Of a stretch of 64,000 nt of DNA, positions 33,994-43,328 are shown piece after piece. The first letter of the stretch is position 1. Each line of letters opens with the position of its first letter. The DNA is from Virgisporangium ochraceum (GTDB taxonomy: Bacteria > Actinomycetota > Actinomycetes > Mycobacteriales > Micromonosporaceae): assembly GCF_016863655.1 (NCBI RefSeq), contig NZ_BOPH01000145.1:37269-101268 (forward strand), in the 5' to 3' direction. Position numbers and translations under genes: made by a program. Under the pieces are notes generated by a model. The model was not told where the DNA came from. It saw nothing but the letters and a program-made list of their open reading frames with translations, and searched no databases.

Positions 33994-35364
33994 CTAGCGG
34001 ATCACCCCGGCCTGCGTCGCCGCGTGGATCCAGGTGGGGAACTCCGACAGCAGCCTCGCGTACAGCTCGGCGTCGGTGAGGGTGTCGATGTCGTCGACCG
34101 CGAAGAACCCGGAGTTGTCGACCCGCCGGCCGGTGAGCCGGTCGAGGCGTTCCAGGACGCCGTAGCGTGCCCCGTCGACGCCGACGAACTGCCAGAACAT
34201 CGGCCGGTCTGCGCTCCTGCGCACGATCGACTCGATCTGCTGACCGCGGGACACGCCACCGTCGGACAGGAACAGCACCAGCACCGGCGGCCCTGGCGGC
34301 AGCTCCGCCACCGTGCGGACGATGTCCTTCATCACCTTCCACTCCTCGTTTCCGTAGCCGAGCGCCTCCCCGTCGAGGGTGCCGTCGGGCCGGAACATCG
34401 GGGGGACCGACGTGAAGTCCTGGATCCGGCCGGGCCGCAGGAACCGGCGGGTCCACTCGGGCAGGTCGGCGACGGTGAGGTCGGGCAGCCGCGTCATCTC
34501 GCTGGCGAAGATCCAGGCGGAGAGGACCCCGTCGGGGGTCAGCTGGGCACCGACGGCGGCGAGCCGCTCCACGACCCGGGCCATCGTGCCGTCGTGGTAG
34601 GCGTGTTCCAGGGACCCGGACGCGTCGAGCACGAGGAACACCCGGGCCCGCGCCCCGGCCGCGTTCCGCTGGGCGAGCACCTCGCCGACGAGCCGCTTGC
34701 GCAGCGACAGCCGCTCGCGCATGTCGGCGGGCAGCCGCTCCTCGCCGGGCGTCGCCACGACGGTCACCGGGGTCGCGGGAGGCGGGAGAGGAACGAACGG
34801 CTCGTGCGGCGTGGGAGGCGCGGGAGAGAGGGCGGGAGCGCCGTCGGCGTCCGCCTCGACCGCGACGCCGTAGGTCCGGGCCAGCCCGGCGAGCCCGTCC
34901 GACCACCCCTGCCCGACGGCGCGGAACCGCCATCCCGTGCCGCGCCGGTACAGCTCGCCCAGCACGAGCGCCGACAGCCTCGCGGTGTCCGGCGGGTCGA
35001 AGCGCAGCATCGGATCGTGCCCGAGCTCCTGCACCACCAGGTGCAGCCCCTTCACCGCATCGACGGTGCCGCTGTCCACCGACACCGCCAGCGCGACCGT
35101 CGCCACCTCCGCGGGCACCGCCGGCAGGTCCACCTGGAGCCGGGCCGCACCCGTGTGCAGGCGGACCGCGCCGGAGGCGTGCCGCTGGTGGTTGTAGAAC
35201 ACCATGTCGCCGTCGCCGCCGGCCCGGCCGTCGGCGCCCAGGAGCAGCCCGATGAGGCTCACGCCGGGCGTGCCGGGCGCGGCCCAGTCCCATTTCGCCT
35301 CGACGCGGATCGTCGAGTCGGGCACGGGAACGGCGGCGCCGCTGGTCAGCGCGGTCGGTGTCAC
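33994..35364 (-). CDS. TerD-like / von Willebrand factor A fusion protein
   Basis: 456 residues from GTG 35364. The N-terminal ~180 residues are a TerD-type domain (VEAKWDWAAPGTPGVSLIGL, DMVFYNHQRHASGAVRLHTG, RLSALVLGELYRRGTGWRFR), a calcium-binding fold of tellurite-resistance/stress proteins. After a proline-rich linker a vWA domain begins at RARVFLVLDASGSLEHAY, an intact MIDAS (DxSxS), with LVLFLSDGGVSRG as the other metal-site strand. TerD-vWA (TerF-like) proteins act in bacterial stress and phage/conflict-related complexes at the membrane. Only the small gene at 33533 appears to accompany it. Confidence 0.88.
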   Translation of the reverse strand: MTPTALTSGAAVPVPDSTIRVEAKWDWAAPGTPGVSLIGLLLGADGRAGGDGDMVFYNHQRHASGAVRLHTGAARLQVDLPAVPAEVATVALAVSVDSGTVDAVKGLHLVVQELGHDPMLRFDPPDTARLSALVLGELYRRGTGWRFRAVGQGWSDGLAGLARTYGVAVEADADGAPALSPAPPTPHEPFVPLPPPATPVTVVATPGEERLPADMRERLSLRKRLVGEVLAQRNAAGARARVFLVLDASGSLEHAYHDGTMARVVERLAAVGAQLTPDGVLSAWIFASEMTRLPDLTVADLPEWTRRFLRPGRIQDFTSVPPMFRPDGTLDGEALGYGNEEWKVMKDIVRTVAELPPGPPVLVLFLSDGGVSRGQQIESIVRRSADRPMFWQFVGVDGARYGVLERLDRLTGRRVDNSGFFAVDDIDTLTDAELYARLLSEFPTWIHAATQAGVIR

Positions 35365-35416
35365 CGGGGCAGCATAGGGCGTGCGCCGGCCGCGCCGCCG
35401 CGGCCGGACGGGTGGG

Positions 35417-36067
35417 TCACGCCGGCTGGAGGTGCCGGACGAGCGTGTCGGTGCCCGCGCCGGTGAGGTGTTCGAGCCCGGCCGGGCGGCCGGTGATCAC
35501 CAGCAGGATCGACACGATCGGGCCCCGGATCTCGGGCCCCTCGCCGACGGACCAGTCGGTGTCGGTGGCGGTGAACCGGTACCGACGGAACGGCACGGTA
35601 CGGAACACGCGCAGCTTCCTCCGGTCGCGCCGGCTCTCCCCGTAGGACCACATCCGGCTCGCCGCGATGGCCGCCGCCCCGGGTGGCACCGGCAGGTCGC
35701 GCGCCAGCGGCACGGCCATGTCCGCGCCGTGCACGACGATGTCGATGAGGGCCTCCCGGTCCGTCAGGCCGGGGTTGGGCCGGTGGTCGCCGACCGTCGC
35801 CCGGATGCCCGCGACGAGCCGGTCGGTCGGTTCGGCGGCCCGGTCGCGCGCCGTCGCGTGGATCATGTGGTTGACGCTGCCCGGGTGCCGGAGGAGCCCG
35901 CGCAGCCCGGCGCCGAACGTGACCGGCTGCATCGCGAGGTGGCCGGCCACGTCCCGGACGGTCCATCCGGCGCACAGCGAGGGCTGGCGCCACTCCGCCG
36001 GGGTGAGCGTGTCGAGCAGGTCGGCGATGCGCCCGCGCTGCAGGTCGACCGTGGACCAGACGTCCAT
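35417..36067 (-). CDS. Maleylpyruvate isomerase / DinB-like (mycothiol) family protein
   Basis: 216 residues from ATG 36067. The N-terminal four-helix bundle begins DLQRGRIADLLDTLTPAEWR QPSLCAGWTVRDVAGHLAMQ, the classic start of TIGR03083/MDMPI-type proteins in which the H of GHL and later histidines (here ALIDIVVHGADMAVPL) hold a metal. The C-terminal domain (RRYRFTATDTDWSVGEGPEI RGP) matches MDMPI C-domains. Members use mycothiol or bacillithiol as thiol cofactor. It follows the DsbA-like gene at 36087 by 19 bases, so the two are cotranscribed and both may be thiol-linked. Confidence 0.85.
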   Translation of the reverse strand: MDVWSTVDLQRGRIADLLDTLTPAEWRQPSLCAGWTVRDVAGHLAMQPVTFGAGLRGLLRHPGSVNHMIHATARDRAAEPTDRLVAGIRATVGDHRPNPGLTDREALIDIVVHGADMAVPLARDLPVPPGAAAIAASRMWSYGESRRDRRKLRVFRTVPFRRYRFTATDTDWSVGEGPEIRGPIVSILLVITGRPAGLEHLTGAGTDTLVRHLQPA

Positions 36068-36086
36068 GTCGTTGTCCTTTCGAAAG

Positions 36087-36842
36087 TCAGCCGTAGGTGG
36101 GCGGCTCGGTGCGGGTCCGCTTCAGTTCGAAGAAGGCCGGCGAGCCCGCCAGCAGGCAGAGGCCGTCGAAGATCCGCAGGGCGTCGGCGCCGCGCGGTAC
36201 CGCGTTGAGCACCGGCCCGAAGAACGCCGCACCGCCGAGGTGGACGATGGGCGTGCCGGCGTCGGCGCCGACCGGGCCGACCGCCGCCTCGTGGCTGCGC
36301 CGCAGCGCGTCGTCGTACCCGTCGGAGTCGGCCGCGTCGCCGAGGGTCTCCGGCAGGCCGGCGTCGACGAGCGCGGCCCGGGTCGCGGTGTCGTACTCGC
36401 CGCGGTCCGGCATGCGCCAGTGGTCGAAGATCCGCGACCCGAACGCGGTGTGCCAGGCGCGCAGGCGGTCCGGTCCGTGGCCGGTCAGGACGGCGGCCGC
36501 CACGCGGGACGGCCCGGTGGAGGCGTCGACGTTCGCCCGGTAGCCCGGGTCGACCACCTTGTGCTCGTTGAGCATCCGCAGGCTCATCACGTGGTACCGC
36601 AGGTCGAGGTCGCGCAGCGGCTCGACCTCCAGCAGCCAGCGCGACACGATCCACGTGTACGGGCAGACCGGGTCGATGTAGAGGTCGACCCGCGGCGTCG
36701 GTCCGCCGGTCGCGGCCCGCAGCGCGCGTCGGGCGTCGTCGGTGGCGGTCGGGTCACGGGACGCGGGGAGCGGCGCACCGGCGGCGGTGCGCTGGTACGC
36801 GGTCCACACCGAGGTCCACCGGTGCGGGTCGGGCTGTGTCAT
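36087..36842 (-). CDS. DsbA-fold protein, mycothiol-dependent nitroreductase family
   Basis: 251 residues from ATG 36842. The thioredoxin-fold active site VDLYIDPVCPYTWIVSRWLL begins near residue 51 after a ~45-residue N-terminal extension; it has a single cysteine (CPYT). Later motifs YHVMSLRMLNEHK, GTPIVHLGGAAFFGPVL NAVPRG and PAFFELKRTRTEPPTY match the Rv2466c-like family, which uses mycothiol. Likely a reductase or thiol-transferase acting on electrophiles. Upstream partner of the MDMPI-like gene. A paralogue lies at 53807. Confidence 0.85.
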   Translation of the reverse strand: MTQPDPHRWTSVWTAYQRTAAGAPLPASRDPTATDDARRALRAATGGPTPRVDLYIDPVCPYTWIVSRWLLEVEPLRDLDLRYHVMSLRMLNEHKVVDPGYRANVDASTGPSRVAAAVLTGHGPDRLRAWHTAFGSRIFDHWRMPDRGEYDTATRAALVDAGLPETLGDAADSDGYDDALRRSHEAAVGPVGADAGTPIVHLGGAAFFGPVLNAVPRGADALRIFDGLCLLAGSPAFFELKRTRTEPPTYG

Positions 36843-36942
36843 CGTCGGCTCCCCTCCCGGCGGCGCCTGGCGGCTCCCGGCTGGGATCACCTTCCGTCAC
36901 AGGGGTGTCGCCCGGCATCGGCGGAACTACTCATCCGCCTAC

Positions 36943-39744
36943 TCATCCCCGGTGGCGGGTCGCCCAGGCGGCGAGCTGGGCCCGGTTGGTCAGCGCCAGC
37001 TTGACGAAGATGTGCTGCACGTGGTTCTGGGCGGTCCGTTCGGAGATGACGAGCCGCCGCGCGATCTCCCGGTTGCTGAGCCCCTCGGCGACCAGGGCGG
37101 CGACCTCCCGCTCGCGGGCGGTCAGCACGGTCAGCGGGGTCAGCGGGGTCGGCTCGGAGGCCGTCGAGGGGGCGGGCGAGAGGGCGGCCGGCGGGGCGGC
37201 GGTCGAGGGGGTCGGCTCCGGGCCGGCCAGCGCCTCCAGCCGGGCCACCCACGGGCTCATCCCCAGTGCCCGGGCGAGCGGCAGGGTCCGGTCCGCCAGC
37301 GCCGCCCCGGCCGCGCGGTCGCCGCCGGCCGCCAGCGCCGCCGCGAGGTCGCAGTCCGCCTCGGCCCGGAACCCGGAGGCGCCGATCTCGCGGCACCGCT
37401 CACCCGCCGCGGCGAGCTCGTCGCGGGCCACGTCCCACCGGCCGAGCGCCGCCGCGCACTTGCCGAGCGTGAGGTCGACCGGGCCGAGGAAGTTCGTGGC
37501 ACCGGCGCCGCCGGTGATGTAGCGCCCCCGGTACGGCAGCAGCGACTCCCGCAGGAAGGCGACGTCCTCTGTCAGGCCCAGCGCCGCGGTGACCTGCGCA
37601 CCGATGCCCCACGCCACCAGGCGGCCGGAGACCGGGAAGAACCAGCGCCGGGGCGACCCGCAGCGGCTGTACATCGCGGCCGCCTCGTCCAGCCGGCCGC
37701 TGTCGGCCAGCGCGAACGCGCGTCCCAGCCGCGCGTACAGGTCCCACCGGCTGTCGGTGCCGAAGTTCCAGGTGTCCGTGGCCAGGAACCCGTCCGGGTG
37801 ACCCCGGTGGTGGCCCAGCAGCAGCCGGAACGCGACCGACGCGCCGCGGGCGGCGGGGTGCCCGATCCGCCGGAACAGGTCCAGCCCCTCCTGGAGGAAC
37901 GCGTCGGCCTCCTCGAACTCGGCCCGGGCGAACGCGAGCGCGGCGCGGGTGACGAGCAGGTGCCAGCGCGGGTCGGGCCCGTCGAGCCGGTCGACGCACC
38001 GTTGCAGCGCCGTCGTCTCGGTGGCGACCGCGGCGAGCCGGCCGGCGAACCAGTGGGTGTCGATCAGCCACAGCCGGCCCCACAGCTCCACCTGCGGGCG
38101 CCAGGACGCGGTGCCGATGGCGATCATGCGCTCGGCGAGCGTCGCGACCTCGGCGGTGTCGTCGGGTCCGCTGCGGACGAGCTGGCGCGCGGAGAGGGCG
38201 GCGACCGTCGCGTCCGGGTCGCCGCAGGCCTCGGCGAGGCGCAGCGCCTCGGCGCTGGTGCGCTCGGCCTCCTCGGCCGGGCCGCAGTACACCGCCGCCT
38301 GGGTCAGCCGGGCCAGCAGCCGCACCCGGGTGGCGTCGTCGGGGTCGGCGACGGCGAGGGCCTCGGTGCACCACCGGTGGATGTCGCCGTCCCACCCCGG
38401 CTCCCCGACCGGCTCCAGCGTGAGCGCCGCGTCGACGATCAGCGCCGGCAGGCCGAGCCGCCGGCCGGCGTCGACGGCCGCGCGGCAGCTCAGGTGGGCG
38501 TCGCGGAGCTCGCCGCACGCCACCGCGGCGGCCGCGAGCGCGGGCAGGAGACCGGCGTGCTCGGCCGGGTCGACGGCGTCCGCGTGGTCCCGCGCCACCC
38601 GGTACAGCCGCAGCGCGTCGGGGTGGGCGAGCCGGCGCATCGCGTCGTCGCCGGCGCGGCGGGCCGACCGGTACGCCTCGGCCGACGGCGCACCCGCCGC
38701 GGCGGCCGACCAGTGGTGGGTCAGCACGCCGAGCTCGTCGGTGACCCGGTCGCCGGCGAGCTCCCGGATGGCCCGCGCGGCGCGGCCGTGCAGCCGCACG
38801 CGGTCCACAATGGACATCGCGGCCGCGACCGACGCGCGGACCGCGGTGTGGTGGAACTCCGCGCGGCCGGAGGTCACCGACGCCGACAGCAGGTCCGACC
38901 GGACGAGCTCGTCGACCGCGCCGAGGCAGTCCGCGGCGGGCAGGTCCAGCATCCGCGCGACGGTGGCGATGCGGAACCGGTCACCGAGAACGGCGCCGGC
39001 GTCGAGGACGCGCCGGGCCGGCTCCGACAGCGCGCCGGTACGCGCGGCGACCACGTCGTCGAACGTGCGGGGCATCGGCGACGACGACCGGTCCGCCAGC
39101 CACCGGGCCAGTTCGACGACGTGCAACGGGTTTCCGCCGGTCGCCTCGGACACCCGCGCCACCACGTCGGCCGGTACCGGCCGGTTCGTCCGCGCCCGCA
39201 GCAGGAGCCCGACCGTGTCGCGGTCGAGCCCGCCGAGGGGCAGCGTGTGCGTCGCCGGTTCGGCCCGCAGATCGGTCCACGCGCGTCGCGCGTCGGCGCC
39301 GGACACGCAGATCAGCACCCGGGCCGACCGCAGCGAGCGGACCAGGCCGGGCAGCACGTCCACCGACGCGTCGTCGGCACCGTCGAGGTCGACGACCAGC
39401 ACCACCCCGCGGTCCGCGCCGGCGCGGGTGAGCCGGTCGGCGAGCCGCTCGACCACGGTCGGCCGCTCGGCGCCGGTCTCGAACGGGTCCGGCAGGCCCG
39501 GAATGTGCCGCCACGACCAGTACGGCGGCGCGCCCGGCGAACCGAACGACGGCGCCCACAGCACCTCGACACCGGTGCCGGCGGCATCGTGCGTGAACCG
39601 CCGCAGCAGCGCCGTGCGGCCCACGCCCGGCTCGCCCGCGCACAGCACCACGCGCGGGCGTCCGGCGAGCGCGTCCTCGAGCAGCGCCGACAGCCGCGCG
39701 AGCTCCGTCGCGCGGCCCAGCAGCCGCACCGGTCGCGTGGCCAT
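36943..39744 (-). CDS. LuxR-family LAL regulator (ATPase + HTH)
   Basis: 933 residues from ATG 39744. The N-terminal AAA-type ATPase starts LLGRATELARLSALLEDALA with P-loop GEPGVGRTALL at residues 37-47; the usual lysine is arginine. The B strand is GVVLVVDLDGADD. A long TPR-like helical middle follows. The end, LTAREREVAALVAEGLSNRE followed by IARRLVISERTAQNHVQHIF, is a complete LuxR HTH. LAL proteins are ATP-dependent, ligand-responsive activators. It lies 51 bases after the sugar dehydrogenase gene in the same direction and may regulate it. Confidence 0.92.
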   Translation of the reverse strand: MATRPVRLLGRATELARLSALLEDALAGRPRVVLCAGEPGVGRTALLRRFTHDAAGTGVEVLWAPSFGSPGAPPYWSWRHIPGLPDPFETGAERPTVVERLADRLTRAGADRGVVLVVDLDGADDASVDVLPGLVRSLRSARVLICVSGADARRAWTDLRAEPATHTLPLGGLDRDTVGLLLRARTNRPVPADVVARVSEATGGNPLHVVELARWLADRSSSPMPRTFDDVVAARTGALSEPARRVLDAGAVLGDRFRIATVARMLDLPAADCLGAVDELVRSDLLSASVTSGRAEFHHTAVRASVAAAMSIVDRVRLHGRAARAIRELAGDRVTDELGVLTHHWSAAAAGAPSAEAYRSARRAGDDAMRRLAHPDALRLYRVARDHADAVDPAEHAGLLPALAAAAVACGELRDAHLSCRAAVDAGRRLGLPALIVDAALTLEPVGEPGWDGDIHRWCTEALAVADPDDATRVRLLARLTQAAVYCGPAEEAERTSAEALRLAEACGDPDATVAALSARQLVRSGPDDTAEVATLAERMIAIGTASWRPQVELWGRLWLIDTHWFAGRLAAVATETTALQRCVDRLDGPDPRWHLLVTRAALAFARAEFEEADAFLQEGLDLFRRIGHPAARGASVAFRLLLGHHRGHPDGFLATDTWNFGTDSRWDLYARLGRAFALADSGRLDEAAAMYSRCGSPRRWFFPVSGRLVAWGIGAQVTAALGLTEDVAFLRESLLPYRGRYITGGAGATNFLGPVDLTLGKCAAALGRWDVARDELAAAGERCREIGASGFRAEADCDLAAALAAGGDRAAGAALADRTLPLARALGMSPWVARLEALAGPEPTPSTAAPPAALSPAPSTASEPTPLTPLTVLTAREREVAALVAEGLSNREIARRLVISERTAQNHVQHIFVKLALTNRAQLAAWATRHRG

Positions 39745-39795
39745 AGGCACTGTCCTACCGGGACGGCACCGCGACCGCAACGACCGGTCCGGCCG

Positions 39796-42700
39796 CTACG
39801 AGGCGTAAATAGAGAACTTCGCGTTCCAGCGGGTCGACGTGCCGAACGACGACGGCCAGGTGCCGAACGCGCGCGGCTGGCTCCACGCGCCCTGGTTGGC
39901 GGTTCCGGTGGCGTAGCTGAGGTTGTTGTCGCCGTTGGTGTTGTACACGAGCCAGTAGGCCGTGTTCGGCGCCAGGGTCGCGGCGACCGGCAGGCTGTTC
40001 CACGCGTTCGCGGTGAGCGTGCCCGACGCGCTCGACGCCACCAGCGTTCCCGGAGCGCCGTTCACGTCGGTGTAGATCGCCACCTGGTACTGGTTGCCCG
40101 GCGCCGCCTGCACCGTCCTCATGTACACGGAGATCCGGCTGACCGTGAGCGCGGTGGCGCCGTTGACGAACCGGGAGCCGTTCATGTAGTTCATGTCGCC
40201 GGCGTCCAGCGTCGGGCCCACCTGGTCGAAACCGAGGCGGGGCGCGCTCGGGTCCGCCGTGGTGAACGTGAACTGGTGGGTGGCCGCGAGCGCGTTGCCC
40301 GCCGCGTCGGTGACCCCCGTGCGGACCGTCGCCGTGTACTGCGTCGAGGCGGCCAGCGGCGCGGACGGCGTGATGGTGGCCGTCTGGGTGGCCGCGTCGT
40401 AGCCGACGGTCCGGCCGACCAGCGCGCCGCCGGGGCCGCGCAGTTCCAGGTTCGCCGCTGTGACGGTCGCCGCGGCCATGCTCTCGGTGAACCGCACGGT
40501 GACCGGCGCGGTCAGCCCGACCCCGACGGCGCCGTTGGCCGGGGTCGTGGCCGCGACCGTCGGCGCGGTGGTGTCGGGACCGGTGGTCGCGTAGATGGAG
40601 AACTTCGCGTTCCACCGGGTGGACCCGCCGAACGTCGCCGGCCACGTGCCGAACGCCGTGGACGCGCTCCACGCGCCCTGGTTGGCCGTTCCGGCGTCGT
40701 AGCTGAGGTTGTTGTCGCCGTTGGTGTTGTACATGAGCCAGTAGGCCGTGTCCGGCGCCAGCGCCGCGCTGATCGGCAGCGTGTTCCACGCGTTGGCCGT
40801 CAGCGTGCCCGTGGCGCTGGTGGCCACGCGCGCACCGGGCGAGCCGTTCGCGTCGGCGTAGATGGCGAGCTGGTACTGGTTGTTCGGCGCCGGCCGCACC
40901 GTCTTCATGTACACCGACATCGAGCTGACCGTCGTCGCGCCGGCACCGGTGACGAACCGCGAGCCGTTCATGTGGTTCTGGTCGCCGGTGTCCGTCGACG
41001 CGCCGATCTGCGCGTAGCCGATCCGCTGCGACGTCGGTGCCGTCGTGTAGGTCGCGGTGTAGGTCGTCGCCGCCGTGGGCGCGGTGACCACGTGGGTCGC
41101 CGCCCCGCCGTCGGACCACGTCGCGAACGTCGCGGACGCCTGCGGCGACGGCGCGGAGACCGAGTTGGTCGAGCCCTGGATCACCGTGCGGGTGAACGGT
41201 GTGGTGCCCGACGTCGAGCCGACGGTGAGCTGGAGCCCCGACGGCACGGTGGCGAACGTCAGGTCGACCGTCTTCGGGTCCAGGCGCCGCGTCGCCGTGT
41301 GCGCCAGGCCCTCCTGGTCGGTGGCGACGAGCTTCAGCTCCAGATAGGACGGGTACTCGTGGTCGGGTGCCACGAACGATCCCGACGCCACGCCGGTCCA
41401 GCCGCGGATCGCGTGTTCGTGGCAGGTGTCGGGCGCCGAGCAGTGGTGCATCACGAGGTCCCAGTTCAGCCGCGACGCGGGGAGGGTGCCCTGCTGCGGG
41501 TCGGTGGCGTGGCCGGAGAACGTCACCGTGTCGCCGACCTTCCAGGTCGTGCCCGCCGACGGGGTGTCGATGACCGCCGTCGGCGCGTCGTTGCCGGGTG
41601 TGACGGTCACCGTGCTCGCGTGCGTCGCGTTCAGCGTGTCGGTGACCGTCAGCCGCGCGGTGTACGAGCCCGCCGCGTTGTAGGTGAACGTCGCCGTGGG
41701 GGTGGTGGAGTCGGTGACCCCGTCGTTGGTGAAGTCCCAGGCGTAGCGCAGGCGGCCCGCGTCGGCCGGGTCGGGGTCGGTGGAGCCGGATCCGTCGAAC
41801 GTCACGGTCAACGGCGTCGGGCCCTGCCTCGGCGTCGCCGCGACGACCGCGGTCGGCGGCTGGTTGCCCGGGAAGTACCGCACGCGGCGGATGGTGCCGC
41901 CCAGGTCGGCGTAGTACAGCTCACCGCCGGGGCCGACCTCGAGGTCCACCGGCCCGGCCGCGTCGGAGACGAACGTCTGCAGGTTGGCCGGGTCCGGAAG
42001 GCCGCCGGGGGTCGACGGCAGCGACGCCCAGATGCAGCGCCGCGAGTAGTCGGCGAAGAAGACCGCGCCGTTGTACGCGGCCGGGTACGGGCCGCCGGAC
42101 GTCGGGTAGAACGCCACACCGGTCGACGACGAGCTACCGGTCGGGCAGGCCTCGCCCGCCACCAGCCGGCTGGCGTGGTTCCAGGCGACGAACGGCGGGG
42201 TGTGGGTGCCGGCCGGCGCGGTGTAGAGGGTCTCGCAGATCGGCAGGTTCGCGCTGTCGTATCCGGACTGCCGGGCGTTGCCCTCCCAGCACGGCCAGCC
42301 GAAGTTGGTGACGCCCGTGGTCGGGTCGGGCACCCGGTTGACCTCTTCCCAGGTGTTCCACCCGGTGTCGGAGATCCAGGTCTCGTTGGTGCCCGGGCGC
42401 ATGGTGATCCGGTACGGGTTGCGCAGCCCGTGCGCGACGATCCGGCGGGTGTCCGGGTCGGCGGAGGCGGAGTTCGGGTTGCCGGGCGCGGCCGCGCCGG
42501 TCGCCGGGTCGAGCCGCAGCAGCGTGCCGTCGAGCTGGGTCTCGTCGCCGGGGGTGCGCAGGTCCTGCGACCGCAGCGCGCCGCCCTCGTTGGCCGGGTC
42601 TCCGCACGGGTTGGTCGGCGCGCCCGAGGGCAACTGTCCATAGTCGACGGCGTTGAAGCTCGCGCCGTCGCCGGCGGCGACGTAGAGCATGCCGTCGGCG

Positions 42701-43248
42701 CCGAAGGCGATGTCACCGATGGAGTGGCTCGGGAACTGCTGGCACCAGTCGTGCAGCAGCACCTGCTCGGTGCCGGTCATCGTGTTCCCGTTGGCCTGCA
42801 GGCGCGACAGTCGCCCGGTGACCACGCAGCGCCCGTCGTTCGCGTTGGCGCACACGTCGTTCCAGACCGGTGCGACCTGTCCGGGCGGCGCGTCGTACGT
42901 GTAGAGCACGTAGACGTACGGGTTCGTCGGGAAGTTGGGCGCCAGCACCATGCCGAGGAGACCCCGGTCCCACTGGTTGTGGACGTTGGCCGACAGGTCG
43001 GCGAACACCGTGGGGGTCGTGTCGGCGAGGTCGTCGAAGACCTTGATGCGGCCGCCCTTCTCGGCGACGAAGACGCGCCCGTCGGCCGCGAACTCCAGGT
43101 CGACCGGCGAGCTGAGTCCACTGAAGACGATCTGTTCCTGGAAGCCGCTCGGCAACGCGACCGCGGACGCCGGCCGCGGACCGACGAACGCCGACACCCC
43201 CACCACGGTCACGACCGCGACGAACCCACGCAGCGCACGCCGGAACAC
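39796..43248 (-). CDS. Secreted PQQ-type glucose/sorbosone dehydrogenase with PKD and C-terminal modules
   Basis: 1150 residues. MFRRALRGFVAVVTVVGVSA ending ASA is a signal peptide. Residues ~30-470 form the six-bladed sugar dehydrogenase propeller (GLSSPVDLEFAADGRVFVAE KGG, DRGLLGMVLAPNFP, AHGLRNPYRITMRPGTNETW, DVGWN-like ISDTGWNTWEEVN). A PKD domain follows (NQPPTAVVAATPRQGPTPLT, YAWDFTNDGVTD), then further Ig/PKD-like parts, and two ~145-residue near-identical modules that each contain NHMNGSRF or NYMNGSRF and end TRWNAKFSIYA, separated by a Big_5-type domain (TTPANGAVGVGLTAPVTVRF). Oxidises sugars or sugar-like compounds outside the cell; accessory modules probably bind carbohydrate or wall. 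Confidence 0.9.
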   Translation of the reverse strand: MFRRALRGFVAVVTVVGVSAFVGPRPASAVALPSGFQEQIVFSGLSSPVDLEFAADGRVFVAEKGGRIKVFDDLADTTPTVFADLSANVHNQWDRGLLGMVLAPNFPTNPYVYVLYTYDAPPGQVAPVWNDVCANANDGRCVVTGRLSRLQANGNTMTGTEQVLLHDWCQQFPSHSIGDIAFGADGMLYVAAGDGASFNAVDYGQLPSGAPTNPCGDPANEGGALRSQDLRTPGDETQLDGTLLRLDPATGAAAPGNPNSASADPDTRRIVAHGLRNPYRITMRPGTNETWISDTGWNTWEEVNRVPDPTTGVTNFGWPCWEGNARQSGYDSANLPICETLYTAPAGTHTPPFVAWNHASRLVAGEACPTGSSSSTGVAFYPTSGGPYPAAYNGAVFFADYSRRCIWASLPSTPGGLPDPANLQTFVSDAAGPVDLEVGPGGELYYADLGGTIRRVRYFPGNQPPTAVVAATPRQGPTPLTVTFDGSGSTDPDPADAGRLRYAWDFTNDGVTDSTTPTATFTYNAAGSYTARLTVTDTLNATHASTVTVTPGNDAPTAVIDTPSAGTTWKVGDTVTFSGHATDPQQGTLPASRLNWDLVMHHCSAPDTCHEHAIRGWTGVASGSFVAPDHEYPSYLELKLVATDQEGLAHTATRRLDPKTVDLTFATVPSGLQLTVGSTSGTTPFTRTVIQGSTNSVSAPSPQASATFATWSDGGAATHVVTAPTAATTYTATYTTAPTSQRIGYAQIGASTDTGDQNHMNGSRFVTGAGATTVSSMSVYMKTVRPAPNNQYQLAIYADANGSPGARVATSATGTLTANAWNTLPISAALAPDTAYWLMYNTNGDNNLSYDAGTANQGAWSASTAFGTWPATFGGSTRWNAKFSIYATTGPDTTAPTVAATTPANGAVGVGLTAPVTVRFTESMAAATVTAANLELRGPGGALVGRTVGYDAATQTATITPSAPLAASTQYTATVRTGVTDAAGNALAATHQFTFTTADPSAPRLGFDQVGPTLDAGDMNYMNGSRFVNGATALTVSRISVYMRTVQAAPGNQYQVAIYTDVNGAPGTLVASSASGTLTANAWNSLPVAATLAPNTAYWLVYNTNGDNNLSYATGTANQGAWSQPRAFGTWPSSFGTSTRWNAKFSIYAS
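39799..40237 (-). repeat. C-terminal module copy 2 (internal duplication)
   Basis: This stretch and 40586-41027 encode two ~145-residue modules that match over most of their length (DAGDMNYMNGSRF versus DTGDQNHMNGSRF, TLTANAWNSLPVAA versus TLTANAWNTLPISA, AYWLVYNTNGDNNLSY versus AYWLMYNTNGDNNLSY). DNA identity is high, indicating a fairly recent in-gene duplication. Confidence 0.85.
40586..41027 (-). repeat. C-terminal module copy 1 (internal duplication)
   Basis: Partner of the copy at 39799-40237; the two are separated by a ~115-residue Big_5-like domain. The order module-Big_5-module could allow unequal crossover to shorten or lengthen the protein. Confidence 0.85.
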
Positions 43249-43313
43249 GGGCAGCCCCTCCCACTCGCGGAACCCCGTCGGAGCGGAACCCTCGAAAGTT
43301 CAGAAATGTTAAC

Positions 43314-43328
43314 GGGATTCAGAATCCC
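43314..43328. promoter_or_regulatory. Perfect palindrome GGGATTC-A-GAATCCC
   Basis: A 15-base palindrome lies 66 bases upstream of the sugar dehydrogenase start in the 223-base divergent gap facing the MMPL exporter. The local A+T content is raised (AGAAATGTTAACGG), as expected of a promoter. It is a good operator candidate for a dimeric regulator. Confidence 0.5.
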
